Counted from the stretch's first letter, positions 9,722 to 17,925 are shown. The stretch is 64,000 bases of DNA from Arthrobacter zhangbolii (GCF_022869865.1 NZ_CP094984.1:1736001-1800000), one strand, 5' to 3'. Numbers and translations are program-made. Notes: generated by a model not told the origin, from the letters alone.

Positions 9722-9840
9722 CTCTCCCGATACCTGCGAGGTGAGCTGTCGGATGCGGATGGGAGACACCCGGTCATCGGAGTGAATCCGGCGACTTAAC
9801 CCCAAGGATTCGTGGAACCCGTTATTGGTTCCCCCGCCCC
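9722..9840 (-). promoter_or_regulatory. ydaO/yuaA-type c-di-AMP riboswitch
   Basis: Read on the minus strand, the leader contains the order of conserved elements of the ydaO class: GGGGGAACC, a hairpin with GGAACC/GGTTCC arms, a TTGGGGTTAAGTC block, GACCGGGTG, and the highly conserved stretch CATCCGACAGCTCACCTCGC followed by AGGTATCGGGAGAGG. This class binds cyclic di-AMP and in actinobacteria commonly precedes genes for cell-wall hydrolases (established knowledge). The 3' strand of the closing stem, GGGAGAGG, overlaps the ribosome-binding site of the LysM-NlpC/P60 gene, so ligand binding could directly block translation. The exact 5' limit is estimated. Confidence 0.88.
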
Positions 9841-9927
9841 TGCCGTGATGGTGCGTTCTGTGGACCCCGGATAAGCGGCAGAGCTAGGTAACTAGTCCGG
9901 GGGAGCCGCGTTCAGAGCGGCATGGAA

Positions 9928-9960
9928 ATAACCGTACAAGATGGTTACGGTTGGATAACC
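9928..9960. promoter_or_regulatory. GTAACC/ATAACC-rich inverted repeat (candidate MtrA site)
   Basis: The element contains AACCGTA (9930-9936) and its inverse TACGGTT (9946-9952), nine bases apart, plus a further ATAACC at 9955-9960, giving three copies of (A/G)TAACC within 33 bp over both strands. MtrA, the actinobacterial regulator of wall-hydrolase genes, recognises GTAACC-like repeats, and this block is roughly 90 bp upstream of the riboswitch of a wall hydrolase. Spacing does not match the published direct-repeat form exactly, so the call is tentative. Confidence 0.3.
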
Positions 9961-10284
9961 ATTTAGTGATCCGGTTCTCTGCAGCGTGTGAGTGGCGCCT
10001 CGATGTGCTAGTCACTCCGGCCCCTGCAATGCCATCCAATGCCATGCCGTCACACTGTTCCCGCCGATTTTTCAGGCCTGGTTGTTATCCGGCGCCGGAG
10101 GCGCATAACGGATGTTGTATATGGTGCACGTGATGCCAGGGATACACCGCCGTTCCGCAGACAAAAAATGTGAAGTCGCTCTCCCTGGCGGATCTGGGTT
10201 GCCGGTGCGCCAGCTCTCCTGCATAAGATACTTAGGCTACCTTTCAATCGAGGGCAGCCTCAACGATGCACAGGAGTAACGCGA
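9961..10284. other. Intergenic region upstream of the MFS gene, no gene seen
   Basis: No convincing ORF, RNA gene or strong palindrome was found. Short ORFs here lack ribosome-binding sites and have unnatural composition. The last 70 bases hold an AT-richer stretch (ATAAGATACTTAGGCTACC) that probably contains the MFS promoter, and an AGGAG ribosome-binding site eight bases before the GTG of the next gene. Confidence 0.5.
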
Positions 10285-11505
10285 GTGTCAGGCAGCAGCC
10301 AGAAACTATGGACCAGGGGATTCGTGCTGGCGATCGTCACGAACCTGTTCATTTCCCTCGTTTTTTACCTGCTGATGACCACCATGGCGCTCTACGCGGT
10401 GCAGGAGTTCGCCGCGTCGGACAGCGCCGCCGGCTTTGCCTCCGGTTCGTTTGTGATCGGCGCTCTTGCCGCCCGGGTCTTTGCCGGAAAGTTCCTTGAT
10501 TTCGTTGGCCGCCGGCGCATGCTGATCGCCAGCCTCGCAGTTTTCGTAGCCGCTTCGGTGCTTTACATCCCGGCCTCGAACCTGGGCCTGCTGCTGGCAG
10601 TGAGGCTGCTCCACGGCGCCGCCTTCGGTGCCGCCAGCACCAGCCTCTCAGCCTCGGTGATGGGGCTTATCCCCGCCCACCGGCGCGGGGAAGGCACCGG
10701 ATACTTCGGCATCTCCACCACCCTGGCCACCGCCGTCGGGCCGTTCCTGGCCGTGCTCCTGGTGGACTCGGCCAGCTACCGTGCGCTTTTCCTGTTTGCT
10801 GCCGCCTGCGCCGCCGTCGCCCTGATCCTCTCGCTGGTGCTGCGGCTGCCCGAGCGCACACCGGGCCCGGAGGAACTGAAGAACAAGTGGCGCATGCACC
10901 TGAGCGACATCCTCGACGTGTCCGTGCTTCCCATTGCCTCGGTAATGTTCATTGCCGGTGCCGCCTACGCGGGCATCCTTTCCTTCCTGAACTCCTACGC
11001 CCAGACGGAGGGCATGGTCCTCGGGGCAAGCCTCTTCTTTGTGGTCTATGCCGGGGTGGTGCTGGTATCGCGGCTCTTCGTTGGCCGGATCCAGGACCGC
11101 CACGGAGACAACGCCGTGGTCTACCCCACGCTTCTCTCCTTCGCCGCCGGCCTGGCGCTCCTTGCCTACGCCCCCAATGACACTGTCATGGCCGTGGCCG
11201 GCGTCTTCGTCGGGTTCGGCTTCGGTGCCCTGATGCCGTGCGCCCAGGCCATCGCAGTGGGCATGGCCGCACCGGCACGGATTGGCCTGGCCACGTCCAC
11301 GTTCTTCATCTTTATGGACGCCGGGGTGGGTCTGGGCCCGCTCCTGCTGGGAGTACTGCTGCCGCTGAGCGGGTTCCACGGCATGTACTGGGTCCTTGCT
11401 GCGGTGCTGCTGGGCAATACGGTGCTGTACTACTTTGTCCACGGCCGCAAGGACCGGCGGCCGGACCATACCGCCTTCGTGGCTCAGGACACGCCCGCCG
11501 CCTGA
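10285..11505 (+). CDS. MFS drug/metabolite exporter
   Basis: Twelve-helix major facilitator of the drug:H+ antiporter-1/arabinose-efflux type, 406 residues. The loop 2-3 signature is visible as GKFLDFVGRRRML, and motif C-like glycine-rich helices follow (GTGYFGISTTLATAVGPF). The GTG start is chosen from the AGGAG site eight bases upstream; the protein then begins MSGSSQKLWTRGFV. Substrate cannot be predicted. It is followed after 38 bp by the LigD-type polymerase gene on the same strand, without obvious functional link. Confidence 0.85.
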   Translation: MSGSSQKLWTRGFVLAIVTNLFISLVFYLLMTTMALYAVQEFAASDSAAGFASGSFVIGALAARVFAGKFLDFVGRRRMLIASLAVFVAASVLYIPASNLGLLLAVRLLHGAAFGAASTSLSASVMGLIPAHRRGEGTGYFGISTTLATAVGPFLAVLLVDSASYRALFLFAAACAAVALILSLVLRLPERTPGPEELKNKWRMHLSDILDVSVLPIASVMFIAGAAYAGILSFLNSYAQTEGMVLGASLFFVVYAGVVLVSRLFVGRIQDRHGDNAVVYPTLLSFAAGLALLAYAPNDTVMAVAGVFVGFGFGALMPCAQAIAVGMAAPARIGLATSTFFIFMDAGVGLGPLLLGVLLPLSGFHGMYWVLAAVLLGNTVLYYFVHGRKDRRPDHTAFVAQDTPAA

Positions 11506-11543
11506 CGGGGTACCCTCGTTCCACAAGCGAGGGGAGCAGGCCC

Positions 11544-12566
11544 ATGGCACGCGAGGCGGAAACACTGACGGTTCCCGGTCCGGACGGGGAACGCGAGATA
11601 CGGATTTCAAGTCCCGGACGGGTGCTCTGGCCCGTCCCGGGGATCACCAAGCTCGATCTGGCGCGCTACATGGCGGACGTGGGTGAAGCCTTTATTCGGG
11701 CCAACGGGGACCGGCCGGTCTCCCTTGAGCGTTTCCCCGAAGGAATCGAGGGGGAAGTGTTCTTCTCGAAGAATCCGCCCCGGGGCATGCCGGAGTGGAT
11801 GCGCGGGGTTACGGTGACCTATCCCAGTGCCCGGTCCCACCCGCAGGTGGTGCTGGATGAGCCGGCGGCCGCGGTCTGGGCGGTGCAGATGAACACAGTG
11901 GTATTCCACCCCTGGCCCTCGCGGGCGGAGAATACGGACAATCCTGATCAGCTGCGCATCGATCTGGACCCCCAGCCGGGCACGGACTTCGACGACGCCG
12001 TCCCGGCCGCGCTGGAACTGCGCTCCATCCTCGCCGAGGCGGGTCTGGAGGGGTATATCAAGACCTCCGGCAACCGCGGCATCCACCTCTTTGCCCCGAT
12101 CCGGCCGGAGCATGAGTTCCAGGATGTCCGCCATGCCGTCATCGCCGCAGCGCGGGAGGTAGAGCGGAGGATGCCGGAGAAGGTGACCACCGCATGGTGG
12201 AAGGAAGAGCGCGGCCGGCGTGTATTCGTGGATTTCAACCAGGCCAACCGGGACCGGACCATGGCCGGGGCCTACAGCCCGCGCGCCCTCCCGGATGCCC
12301 CCGTCTCCTGCCCGATCAGCTGGGAAGAACTCGAACAGGTGCATCCGGGTGACTTCACCATTGCCACCATTCCCGAGCGGCTGCGTACGGTAGGGGATCC
12401 GTGGGCCGACATGTATGCACGGCCCGGCTCCATCGACGTGCTGCTGGGCTGGTGGGAGCGGGACCTGGCCAACGGGCTGGGCGAGCTGCCCTTCCCGCCG
12501 GACTATCCCAAGATGCCGGGGGAGCCGCCCCGGGTCCAGCCCAGCCGGGCCCGCCGCAAGGACTGA
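11544..12566 (+). CDS. LigD-type polymerase/primase domain protein (stand-alone)
   Basis: Archaeo-eukaryotic-primase-fold polymerase like the PolDom of bacterial NHEJ ligase LigD. The 340 residues include the N-terminal FSKNPP region, the metal-binding DLD in RIDLDPQPGTD (Asp140 and Asp142), YIKTSGNRGIHL with the GxxGxH-like nucleotide site, and VFVDFNQANRDRTM with the third acidic residue. No ligase or nuclease domain is attached, and no ku or ligase gene is within view, so it is a stand-alone PolD-like enzyme. Such proteins add ribonucleotides during end joining or gap repair. The ATG has a GAGGGGAG site upstream. Confident on domain, less on pathway. Confidence 0.88.
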   Translation: MAREAETLTVPGPDGEREIRISSPGRVLWPVPGITKLDLARYMADVGEAFIRANGDRPVSLERFPEGIEGEVFFSKNPPRGMPEWMRGVTVTYPSARSHPQVVLDEPAAAVWAVQMNTVVFHPWPSRAENTDNPDQLRIDLDPQPGTDFDDAVPAALELRSILAEAGLEGYIKTSGNRGIHLFAPIRPEHEFQDVRHAVIAAAREVERRMPEKVTTAWWKEERGRRVFVDFNQANRDRTMAGAYSPRALPDAPVSCPISWEELEQVHPGDFTIATIPERLRTVGDPWADMYARPGSIDVLLGWWERDLANGLGELPFPPDYPKMPGEPPRVQPSRARRKD

Positions 12567-12660
12567 CGGACCCGTACCCGGGCCGGGTTTCCTCCCGGGC
12601 CAGGTGCCCCCGGCAGACTCCGGCGGCGCCGGAATCCGCTGCGGGCCTGCGCGGGACTGG

Positions 12661-12888
12661 CTACGCCTTGGCGACCGTAATGGACCACTCCGCCGGACCG
12701 GTCTTGGAGAAGTCCGTGACCGGGTAGCCGCTTTCGGCCGCCCAGCGGGGGATGGCGTCCGTGGCCTGGGTGCAATCGAAGTTGATGACCAGCTCATCGC
12801 CCGCAGTCATGGTTTTCATGGCCTCCTTGGCTTCAACCAGAGGGAAGGGGCAGACGGATCCGTTGGTTTCCAGGGTTACTTTTGCCAC
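12661..12888 (-). CDS. TusA/YeeD-like sulfurtransferase (thiosulfate uptake partner)
   Basis: A 75-residue TusA-family protein with the family CPxP motif as CPFP, the reactive cysteine being Cys13. It is the second gene of a two-gene minus-strand operon, 67 bp after the YeeE-like transporter. In the YeeE/YeeD (TsuA/TsuB) systems the TusA-like protein accepts or processes thiosulfate-derived sulfur entering through the membrane protein. The short length is normal. A AAAGGAGT-like site sits just upstream of the ATG. Role in cysteine biosynthesis from thiosulfate is inferred from family and pairing. Confidence 0.88.
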   Translation of the reverse strand: MAKVTLETNGSVCPFPLVEAKEAMKTMTAGDELVINFDCTQATDAIPRWAAESGYPVTDFSKTGPAEWSITVAKA

Positions 12889-12955
12889 GGTGTGACTCCT
12901 TTGTGGTGGGGTTTCGGATGGATGGATGAAACGGCTGCCGGTGGGGCAGCGGAGG

Positions 12956-14008
12956 TCATACTCCCGCCGGTACGCGCGCAGCTGCGGGTGCCTGCCGGCG
13001 GTTCATGATGGTCAGCTTCGCGGCCAGGCCGGTGCCCAGGATCATAAAGACCAGGGCTGTCCAGCCCTGGAAGCTGAACTGCGCCGTCTGCACCATGGCG
13101 TTGCCGATGGTGCACCCGCCGGCCAGTGCGGCGCCAATGCCCATCAGCGCGCCTCCGCCCAGGCTTTTTATGACGGTGGCGGCGTCCGGCACCCTGACCC
13201 GGAATTCTCCACTGCCCTTAGCGGCAATGAAGGAGCCAAGGAGGATGCCGACAACCAGGAACACACCCCAGTCCACCAGCTCGGCGTCGCCGGTCACCAA
13301 ATAGCCAACAAGCTTGGAGGAGGGTGTGGTGATGCCCAGACCGTCTTCGCGGCCCGTGGCCCAGCTGAGCGGCCAGGCGGCAATGGCAATAATGCCGATG
13401 ACCACCGCGGTGGCGAAGGCATTCCACGGCTTCTCGAACAACAGGTGTGCCAGGCCGGTTTTGGAAGGCGGCAGGGCGGCCATGGCGATGCGGGGCTTGT
13501 TCAGGTGATGCCGGACCGCCAGCGCGACGGCGGCAACCAGTACGGCGACAAACAGCCACGGAGAAACACCCAGGACGGTGTAAAAGTTGCTTTGTTCCAC
13601 GGTCACTGAGCGCATGGCCGTGTTGAATCCGGCCAGCGGTCCGGTCTTCATGATGGCGGCGAAGAGGGCATAGGTAATCAGGGCAAGCCAGCTGCCCACC
13701 AGGCCTTCACCTGCCCGGTAGTAGGTGCCGGTGGCGCAGCCGCCGGCCAGGACGATGGCGAAACCAAAGATGAAGCCGCCCACGATAGTGGCGAGCCAGG
13801 GAAAGGCATCGCCATGGAGCCTGATGACTCCGGCTGCGTCGAGGGCGAAGACGCCCACACTCTGAACAGCCACCACCACCAGGAAAGCGGTCAGCCACCG
13901 CGTATTGCGGGTCACCCAGATGTCACGGAAAGCGCCGGTAACGCAGAAGCGCCCCCGCTGCATAACGAAACCGAGGGCCACCCCCACCAGCAGGCCTGAA
14001 ATTAGCAT
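12956..14008 (-). CDS. YeeE/YedE (TsuA-like) thiosulfate transporter
   Basis: Polytopic membrane protein of the YeeE/YedE family, 350 residues, with many short hydrophobic helices. Three cysteines lie in the repeat signatures GRFCVTGAF (Cys22), LAGGCATGTYY (Cys91) and LAGGCTIGN (Cys299). In the characterised thiosulfate transporter, essential cysteines occupy the same motifs at nearly the same positions, which supports thiosulfate as substrate. The ATG giving MLISGLLVGV is preferred over longer starts because an AGGAG site lies eight bases upstream and the protein then begins inside the first helix, as in the family. It is followed by the TusA-like gene. Confidence 0.88.
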   Translation of the reverse strand: MLISGLLVGVALGFVMQRGRFCVTGAFRDIWVTRNTRWLTAFLVVVAVQSVGVFALDAAGVIRLHGDAFPWLATIVGGFIFGFAIVLAGGCATGTYYRAGEGLVGSWLALITYALFAAIMKTGPLAGFNTAMRSVTVEQSNFYTVLGVSPWLFVAVLVAAVALAVRHHLNKPRIAMAALPPSKTGLAHLLFEKPWNAFATAVVIGIIAIAAWPLSWATGREDGLGITTPSSKLVGYLVTGDAELVDWGVFLVVGILLGSFIAAKGSGEFRVRVPDAATVIKSLGGGALMGIGAALAGGCTIGNAMVQTAQFSFQGWTALVFMILGTGLAAKLTIMNRRQAPAAARVPAGV

Positions 14009-14234
14009 GTAAAGCACTCCTGAGAAGACGAACTGCGGCCTATCCCGCCGCAGTTGAGCAACGCTAGTGCGGGCGGCCCCGGCCCTCAATGAGTGTGGCG
14101 CCATGTGACCGGGCATGAAGCCGGGTTACGGAACGGGTGGACATCCGTCGGCTTTCTTTGCCGTCCGGGCGGGCAGCCAGGAACGGATGCATGGCCGCCA
14201 CGGGTGGGCGGTGCGATGATCGGAGGGCAGGACC

Positions 14235-15005
14235 ATGTACATCCAAACCGTGGAACGGGATGCGATGCCGACCATCTCGGTGGTGATTCCTTGCCGAAAC
14301 GATGCCCCCATGCTCGCCGCGTGCCTGCGGGGCCTGGCAGAGCAGACCCGTGCCCCGGATGAAATCCTGGTGGTGGACAACGCCAGCACCGACCGGACCG
14401 CGGAGGTCTGCAGGGCCTTCGGGGTCCGCCGGGTCCGGGAGGACAGTGTCGGTGTTGCCGCAGCAACCTTCCGCGGTTTCGACGAGGCCGCCGGTGAATG
14501 GCTGACCCGCATCGACGCAGATTCGGTTCCGCCACCGCACTGGCTTGCCCAGCTGGAGACTGCCCTGCTGGCGGCCGGCAAGGACACCGCGGTGACCGGC
14601 CCCGGGGATTTCTACGGAGCCGCTCCGGTGATCCTGTGGATTGCACGGAACCTGTACATCGGCGGCTACCGCTGGTCAATGAACCTGCTGATGGGACATC
14701 CGCCGCTCTTCGGCTCCAACTTCGGCTTCCACCGCAGTATGTGGGAACAGGTCCGGGGCCGGGTCCACCGCGGCGTTCCCCGGGTCCATGATGACCTGGA
14801 CCTTAGTTACCAGCTGCGCCCGTGGATGAACGTTGTGTGGGACGAGACGCTTCGCGTCCGGGTGTCTGCCCGTCCGTTCCATACCTGGGCCGGGCTGGGC
14901 AGGCGGTTGGCCATGGCTTATGTGACGTTCCGGGTCGATTTTGCCGCTGAGGGGCCGCTGGCCCGGCGCAGGGAACGCCGGTACCTAGCGGGCGGTGCGG
15001 TATAG
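14235..15005 (+). CDS. Family 2 glycosyltransferase
   Basis: A 256-residue GT-A fold enzyme. The N-terminus has the nucleotide-sugar signature TISVVIPCRNDAP and VVDNASTDRTAEV, followed by the DxD metal site in TRIDADSVPP. The C-terminal half contains the acceptor-side region with VHDDLDLSYQL. There is no clear membrane anchor. The start is supported by a GGAGGG site seven bases upstream. Its last 21 bp overlap the convergent hydrolase gene. The sugar donor and acceptor cannot be deduced. Similar to glycosyltransferases that act on lipid or wall precursors, but that is only analogy. Confidence 0.85.
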   Translation: MYIQTVERDAMPTISVVIPCRNDAPMLAACLRGLAEQTRAPDEILVVDNASTDRTAEVCRAFGVRRVREDSVGVAAATFRGFDEAAGEWLTRIDADSVPPPHWLAQLETALLAAGKDTAVTGPGDFYGAAPVILWIARNLYIGGYRWSMNLLMGHPPLFGSNFGFHRSMWEQVRGRVHRGVPRVHDDLDLSYQLRPWMNVVWDETLRVRVSARPFHTWAGLGRRLAMAYVTFRVDFAAEGPLARRRERRYLAGGAV

Positions 15006-15959
15006 CCGCAGCAGGTCGTGGGTCAGCTGATAGGGGGATTCCTCGCTGGGGCTGTGTCCGCTGGCGTACACGGCAAAGGACGCGCCAATGCTCGCGGCGA
15101 ACTCCCGGTGCAGCCGGACCGGCCACACATCATGCGCACCGACACCGACGAATTTGGGCACGGTGGTGGCGCCCAGGGCGGCGCGCAGGTCCGGGGCGTG
15201 GCGCATCAGCCGGACCATGTCCCGGATCGAATCCCGCCGGGTGACGGTGAAGCGGAGGTTGACCAGTTTCATCCGGCCTGCCGGCGCCCTGATGAAGTTG
15301 CGCCTGACCCCCCAGACAATCAGGTCCGCACTGATCCGGTCGCCGATCAGCGGAGCGAGCCACCCGATCCGGCTTACGCCGCGGAAACTCTGTCCGCCCC
15401 GGGGCGGACAGCCAAGCAGGGTCATGCTTCGAAACAGGTCCGGCCGCCGCAGTGCCGTGAGCTGGACGACGACGCCGGCAAACGAGTACCCGACCACATG
15501 GGCGGGGCCGTGAACGGCCAGCACCGAGATCAGGTCATCAACAAACAGGTCGTAGTCATAATGGGCCCGCGGAGGGTGCAGTTGCTCCGGGCCGGCCCCG
15601 GCGGACTCATACTGGCCGGCCAGGTCATAGCTGAAGGCGAAGTAGCCGGCGGCGGCAAGTTCGGGGAGCATAAGGGAGAAATCCTCCTTGGAGCCCATGG
15701 CGCCAGGCACAAGGATGACCGGCGTATCGGCAGGACTGCCCATACTGACGGCGGCCAGGGCCCCGCTGGGTGCCGGGAAAAAGGATCGCCCGGTTCCCGG
15801 TGGCAGGACCGTCCAGTCAATGTCGCCCAGTGCGGCGTCCCGCGCAGCAGCCGGGTCCGCGGCGGCAGCTGCACCTGGAACCGCGGCCGGTCCCGCAGCC
15901 GGTTCCGGGTGCAGTCTGCGGGGAAGCCTCCGCCCGGGAAAGATTCCCCTAAGTGCCAT
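14985..15959 (-). CDS. Alpha/beta hydrolase
   Basis: Serine hydrolase of the alpha/beta fold, 324 residues. The nucleophile elbow is GYSFAG, the acid probably the Asp of GAHDVWPV and the base the His of ASGHSPSEE near the C-terminus. About the first 55 residues are Ala/Pro/Arg-rich and look like a disordered or weakly cationic extension. The open frame continues far upstream, but the ATG giving MALRGIF is preferred because codons further up are the shadow of the divergent acyltransferase. The ribosome-binding site is weak, so the start is uncertain. Substrate unknown. Confidence 0.82.
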   Translation of the reverse strand: MALRGIFPGRRLPRRLHPEPAAGPAAVPGAAAAADPAAARDAALGDIDWTVLPPGTGRSFFPAPSGALAAVSMGSPADTPVILVPGAMGSKEDFSLMLPELAAAGYFAFSYDLAGQYESAGAGPEQLHPPRAHYDYDLFVDDLISVLAVHGPAHVVGYSFAGVVVQLTALRRPDLFRSMTLLGCPPRGGQSFRGVSRIGWLAPLIGDRISADLIVWGVRRNFIRAPAGRMKLVNLRFTVTRRDSIRDMVRLMRHAPDLRAALGATTVPKFVGVGAHDVWPVRLHREFAASIGASFAVYASGHSPSEESPYQLTHDLLRLYRTAR

Positions 15960-16145
15960 GGCTAAAAGATAGCGGCCGCGGACTGCCGCCGTCTGCGGGG
16001 TGGAGGCTGCTGACCTGTTCCGGCGGCAAGAAAACCCGGAAGATGCGTGCCGCGTGCTACCTGCCCGGGCAGGCCGGCCGTCACACGTTAGAATCTTTAT
16101 GCCTGCCCCTAAATGTCCGAACCATCCCATTCCCAGGAGCTGACG

Positions 16146-16958
16146 TTGCCCGCAAAGCGTTCCCCCAACAAATACGTTTACCGAGGTATTGTCTTCACGG
16201 GCCTCGCCGCACGCGGCCTCTTCCGGGTCCCGGTGATTCCCTCGGGCCTGGAGAATCTTCCCACCGGCGAACAGATCCGCGGACTGGACCGCAAGGTGGT
16301 TCCCGGCAAAGGCGCCGTGGTAGCCATTACGCACTTCGGGTATCTCGATTTTGCCTTCGCTGAGCTGCTCATCTGGCGGAAGCTGAAGGTGCATATGCGC
16401 TTCCTGGTCACGAAGAAGGCGGCTAAAAAGCCTTTCGTCAAGGCCGTCTGCGACTGGTGTGAGCATGTGGTGGTGGACCGGGCCGACGGTGCTGCTGCGT
16501 ATGCGGAGTCCGTGGAAAAGCTGCGGGGCGGAGACTATCTTGCGGTTCTCCCCGAAGCCGGGGTCAGCCGCAGCTTCTCGGTCCGCGAATTGAAGACCGG
16601 CGCTGTGCGCATGGCCGCCGAGGCAGGTGTGCCGATCATTCCGATTTCTATCTGGGGCGCCCACCGGATGAAGACCCGCGGACACGGGCTGAGCCTGTCC
16701 TCGGTGTGGAAGACACCGGTCCGCATGCACGTGGGCGAAATGATCCGCGTTGACGAAAATCCCGACGTCGCGGCGGAAACCCTGCGGCTGCAGGAGGAAC
16801 TGCAGGCCGGAATCGACCATTGCATTGACACGTATCCGGTCACTCCCGCCCCCGGTGCGTGGTGGATGCCACGCAGCCGGGGCGGCAGCGCCATGGGAGT
16901 GGAGGAACAGCGTGTACTGGATGCAGCTGACCGGGAGAAGTACAAGATCACCGGCTAG
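16146..16958 (+). CDS. PlsC-like 1-acyl-glycerol-3-phosphate acyltransferase
   Basis: Membrane-associated acyltransferase that probably transfers an acyl group to a glycerophospholipid intermediate. The catalytic HX4D motif is HFGYLD and the acceptor-site PEGTRS equivalent reads PEAGVSRSF, a noticeable deviation. A hydrophobic segment IIPISIW follows. The TTG start (MPAKRSPNKY, 270 residues) is chosen because AGGAG lies six bases upstream; an ATG 33 bases earlier gives 281 residues but lacks a ribosome-binding site. The stop overlaps that of the convergent SDR gene. Activity inferred from family. Confidence 0.83.
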   Translation: MPAKRSPNKYVYRGIVFTGLAARGLFRVPVIPSGLENLPTGEQIRGLDRKVVPGKGAVVAITHFGYLDFAFAELLIWRKLKVHMRFLVTKKAAKKPFVKAVCDWCEHVVVDRADGAAAYAESVEKLRGGDYLAVLPEAGVSRSFSVRELKTGAVRMAAEAGVPIIPISIWGAHRMKTRGHGLSLSSVWKTPVRMHVGEMIRVDENPDVAAETLRLQEELQAGIDHCIDTYPVTPAPGAWWMPRSRGGSAMGVEEQRVLDAADREKYKITG

Positions 16959-17794
16959 AGGATGGGGTTGCCTCCGGTGACGGCAATCCGGGCTCCGGAG
17001 ATGTAGCTGCCGTCCTCAGAGGCCAGCAGGACGTAGGTCGGTGCCAGTTCAGCCGGCTGGCCCGGCCGCCCCAGGGGTGTGTCGGCTCCGAAGGACTCAA
17101 CCTTGTCTTCGGGCATGGTGGCCGGGATCAGCGGTGTCCAGATGGGTCCGGGCGCCACGCTGTTGACCCTGATGCCGCGTTCGCCAAGCAGCTGTGACAG
17201 GCTGGCGGAGAAGTTGGCAATGGCTGCCTTGGTTGCTGAATACGGTGCCAGCGTGGGCACCGGCATGTCGGAGTTCACCGAGGAAGTGCCGATCACCGAG
17301 GAGCCCGGGGACATGTGCGGCAGGGCTGCCTTCACCAGATAGAACATCGCATTGATGTTCACCTTGAACGTGTACTCCCACTCCTCGTCCGGAATCTCCT
17401 CAATGGATTCGCGGTCCATCTGGAACGCCGCGTTGTGGACAAGGATGTCCACCTTGCCGAACTGGTCAACAGCGGTATCGATGACGCGGCGGCACTGAGC
17501 TGCCGTATCCAGGTCTCCGCGCACCAGTACCGCCCTGCGGCCGGCCTCTTCCACAAGCCGGGCGGTATCCCGCGCGTCCGCATCCTCGTTCAGGTAGGAG
17601 ATCACGACGTCGGCCCCCTCGCGTGCGTACGCGATGGCCACTGCCCGGCCGATACCGCTGTCGCCACCGGTAATCACGGCGGCTTTGCCCTCGAGCTTCC
17701 CGCTGCCGCGGTAGGTTTCCTCGCCGCAATCCGGAATCGGCGTCATCGCCTCCTGCGTTCCGGGCACTTCCTGTTGCTGCTTTGGCTGGTTCAT
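16955..17794 (-). CDS. SDR-family oxidoreductase (general-stress type)
   Basis: Short-chain dehydrogenase of the YghA/YhdF-like group, 279 residues. An N-terminal extension of about 50 residues rich in Gln and Pro (NQPKQQQEVPGTQE) precedes the Rossmann motif TGGDSGIGRAVA. The NNAG equivalent is HNAA, the catalytic Ser lies in GTSSVNSD and the Tyr/Lys pair in YSATKAA. These extended SDRs are typically induced by general stress, with aldehyde or ketone substrates that are poorly known. An AAGGA site precedes the ATG. A 19-bp hairpin separates it from the upstream co-directional gene. Confidence 0.88.
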   Translation of the reverse strand: MNQPKQQQEVPGTQEAMTPIPDCGEETYRGSGKLEGKAAVITGGDSGIGRAVAIAYAREGADVVISYLNEDADARDTARLVEEAGRRAVLVRGDLDTAAQCRRVIDTAVDQFGKVDILVHNAAFQMDRESIEEIPDEEWEYTFKVNINAMFYLVKAALPHMSPGSSVIGTSSVNSDMPVPTLAPYSATKAAIANFSASLSQLLGERGIRVNSVAPGPIWTPLIPATMPEDKVESFGADTPLGRPGQPAELAPTYVLLASEDGSYISGARIAVTGGNPIL

Positions 17795-17860
17795 GGTGGT
17801 CCTTTCCTGGCTTCGCTCCTGGTCCCTGGCCTGCTCCGTGCAGGCGTCCGTCACCGGAAG

Positions 17861-17902
17861 GCCGGGGCAGGTACCGGGGCGCACCCCGGTACCTGCCCCG
17901 GC
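17861..17902. terminator. Perfect 19-bp GC-rich hairpin between two SDR-fold genes
   Basis: Left arm GCCGGGGCAGGTACCGGGG and right arm CCCCGGTACCTGCCCCGGC are perfect inverse copies with loop CGCA. No T tract follows on either strand. Its position 24 bases after the stop of the upstream minus-strand gene and 67 bases before the next start fits a T-less actinobacterial terminator that insulates the two genes. An operator function is possible because of the symmetry. Confidence 0.7.
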
Positions 17903-17925
17903 ACCGACCGCGGACTACGTCACGG

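Noticed and set aside
10221-10245. TTAGGCTACC-like sequence upstream of the MFS gene as an iron-regulator (IdeR/DtxR) box
   Set aside because: It matches only the core TTAGGCTA and is out of register with the 19-bp palindrome by one base; no siderophore genes are nearby.
15960-16820. Upstream extension of the alpha/beta hydrolase frame
   Set aside because: The extra codons run antisense through the acyltransferase gene and give no family similarity; the hydrolase domain is complete from the later ATG.
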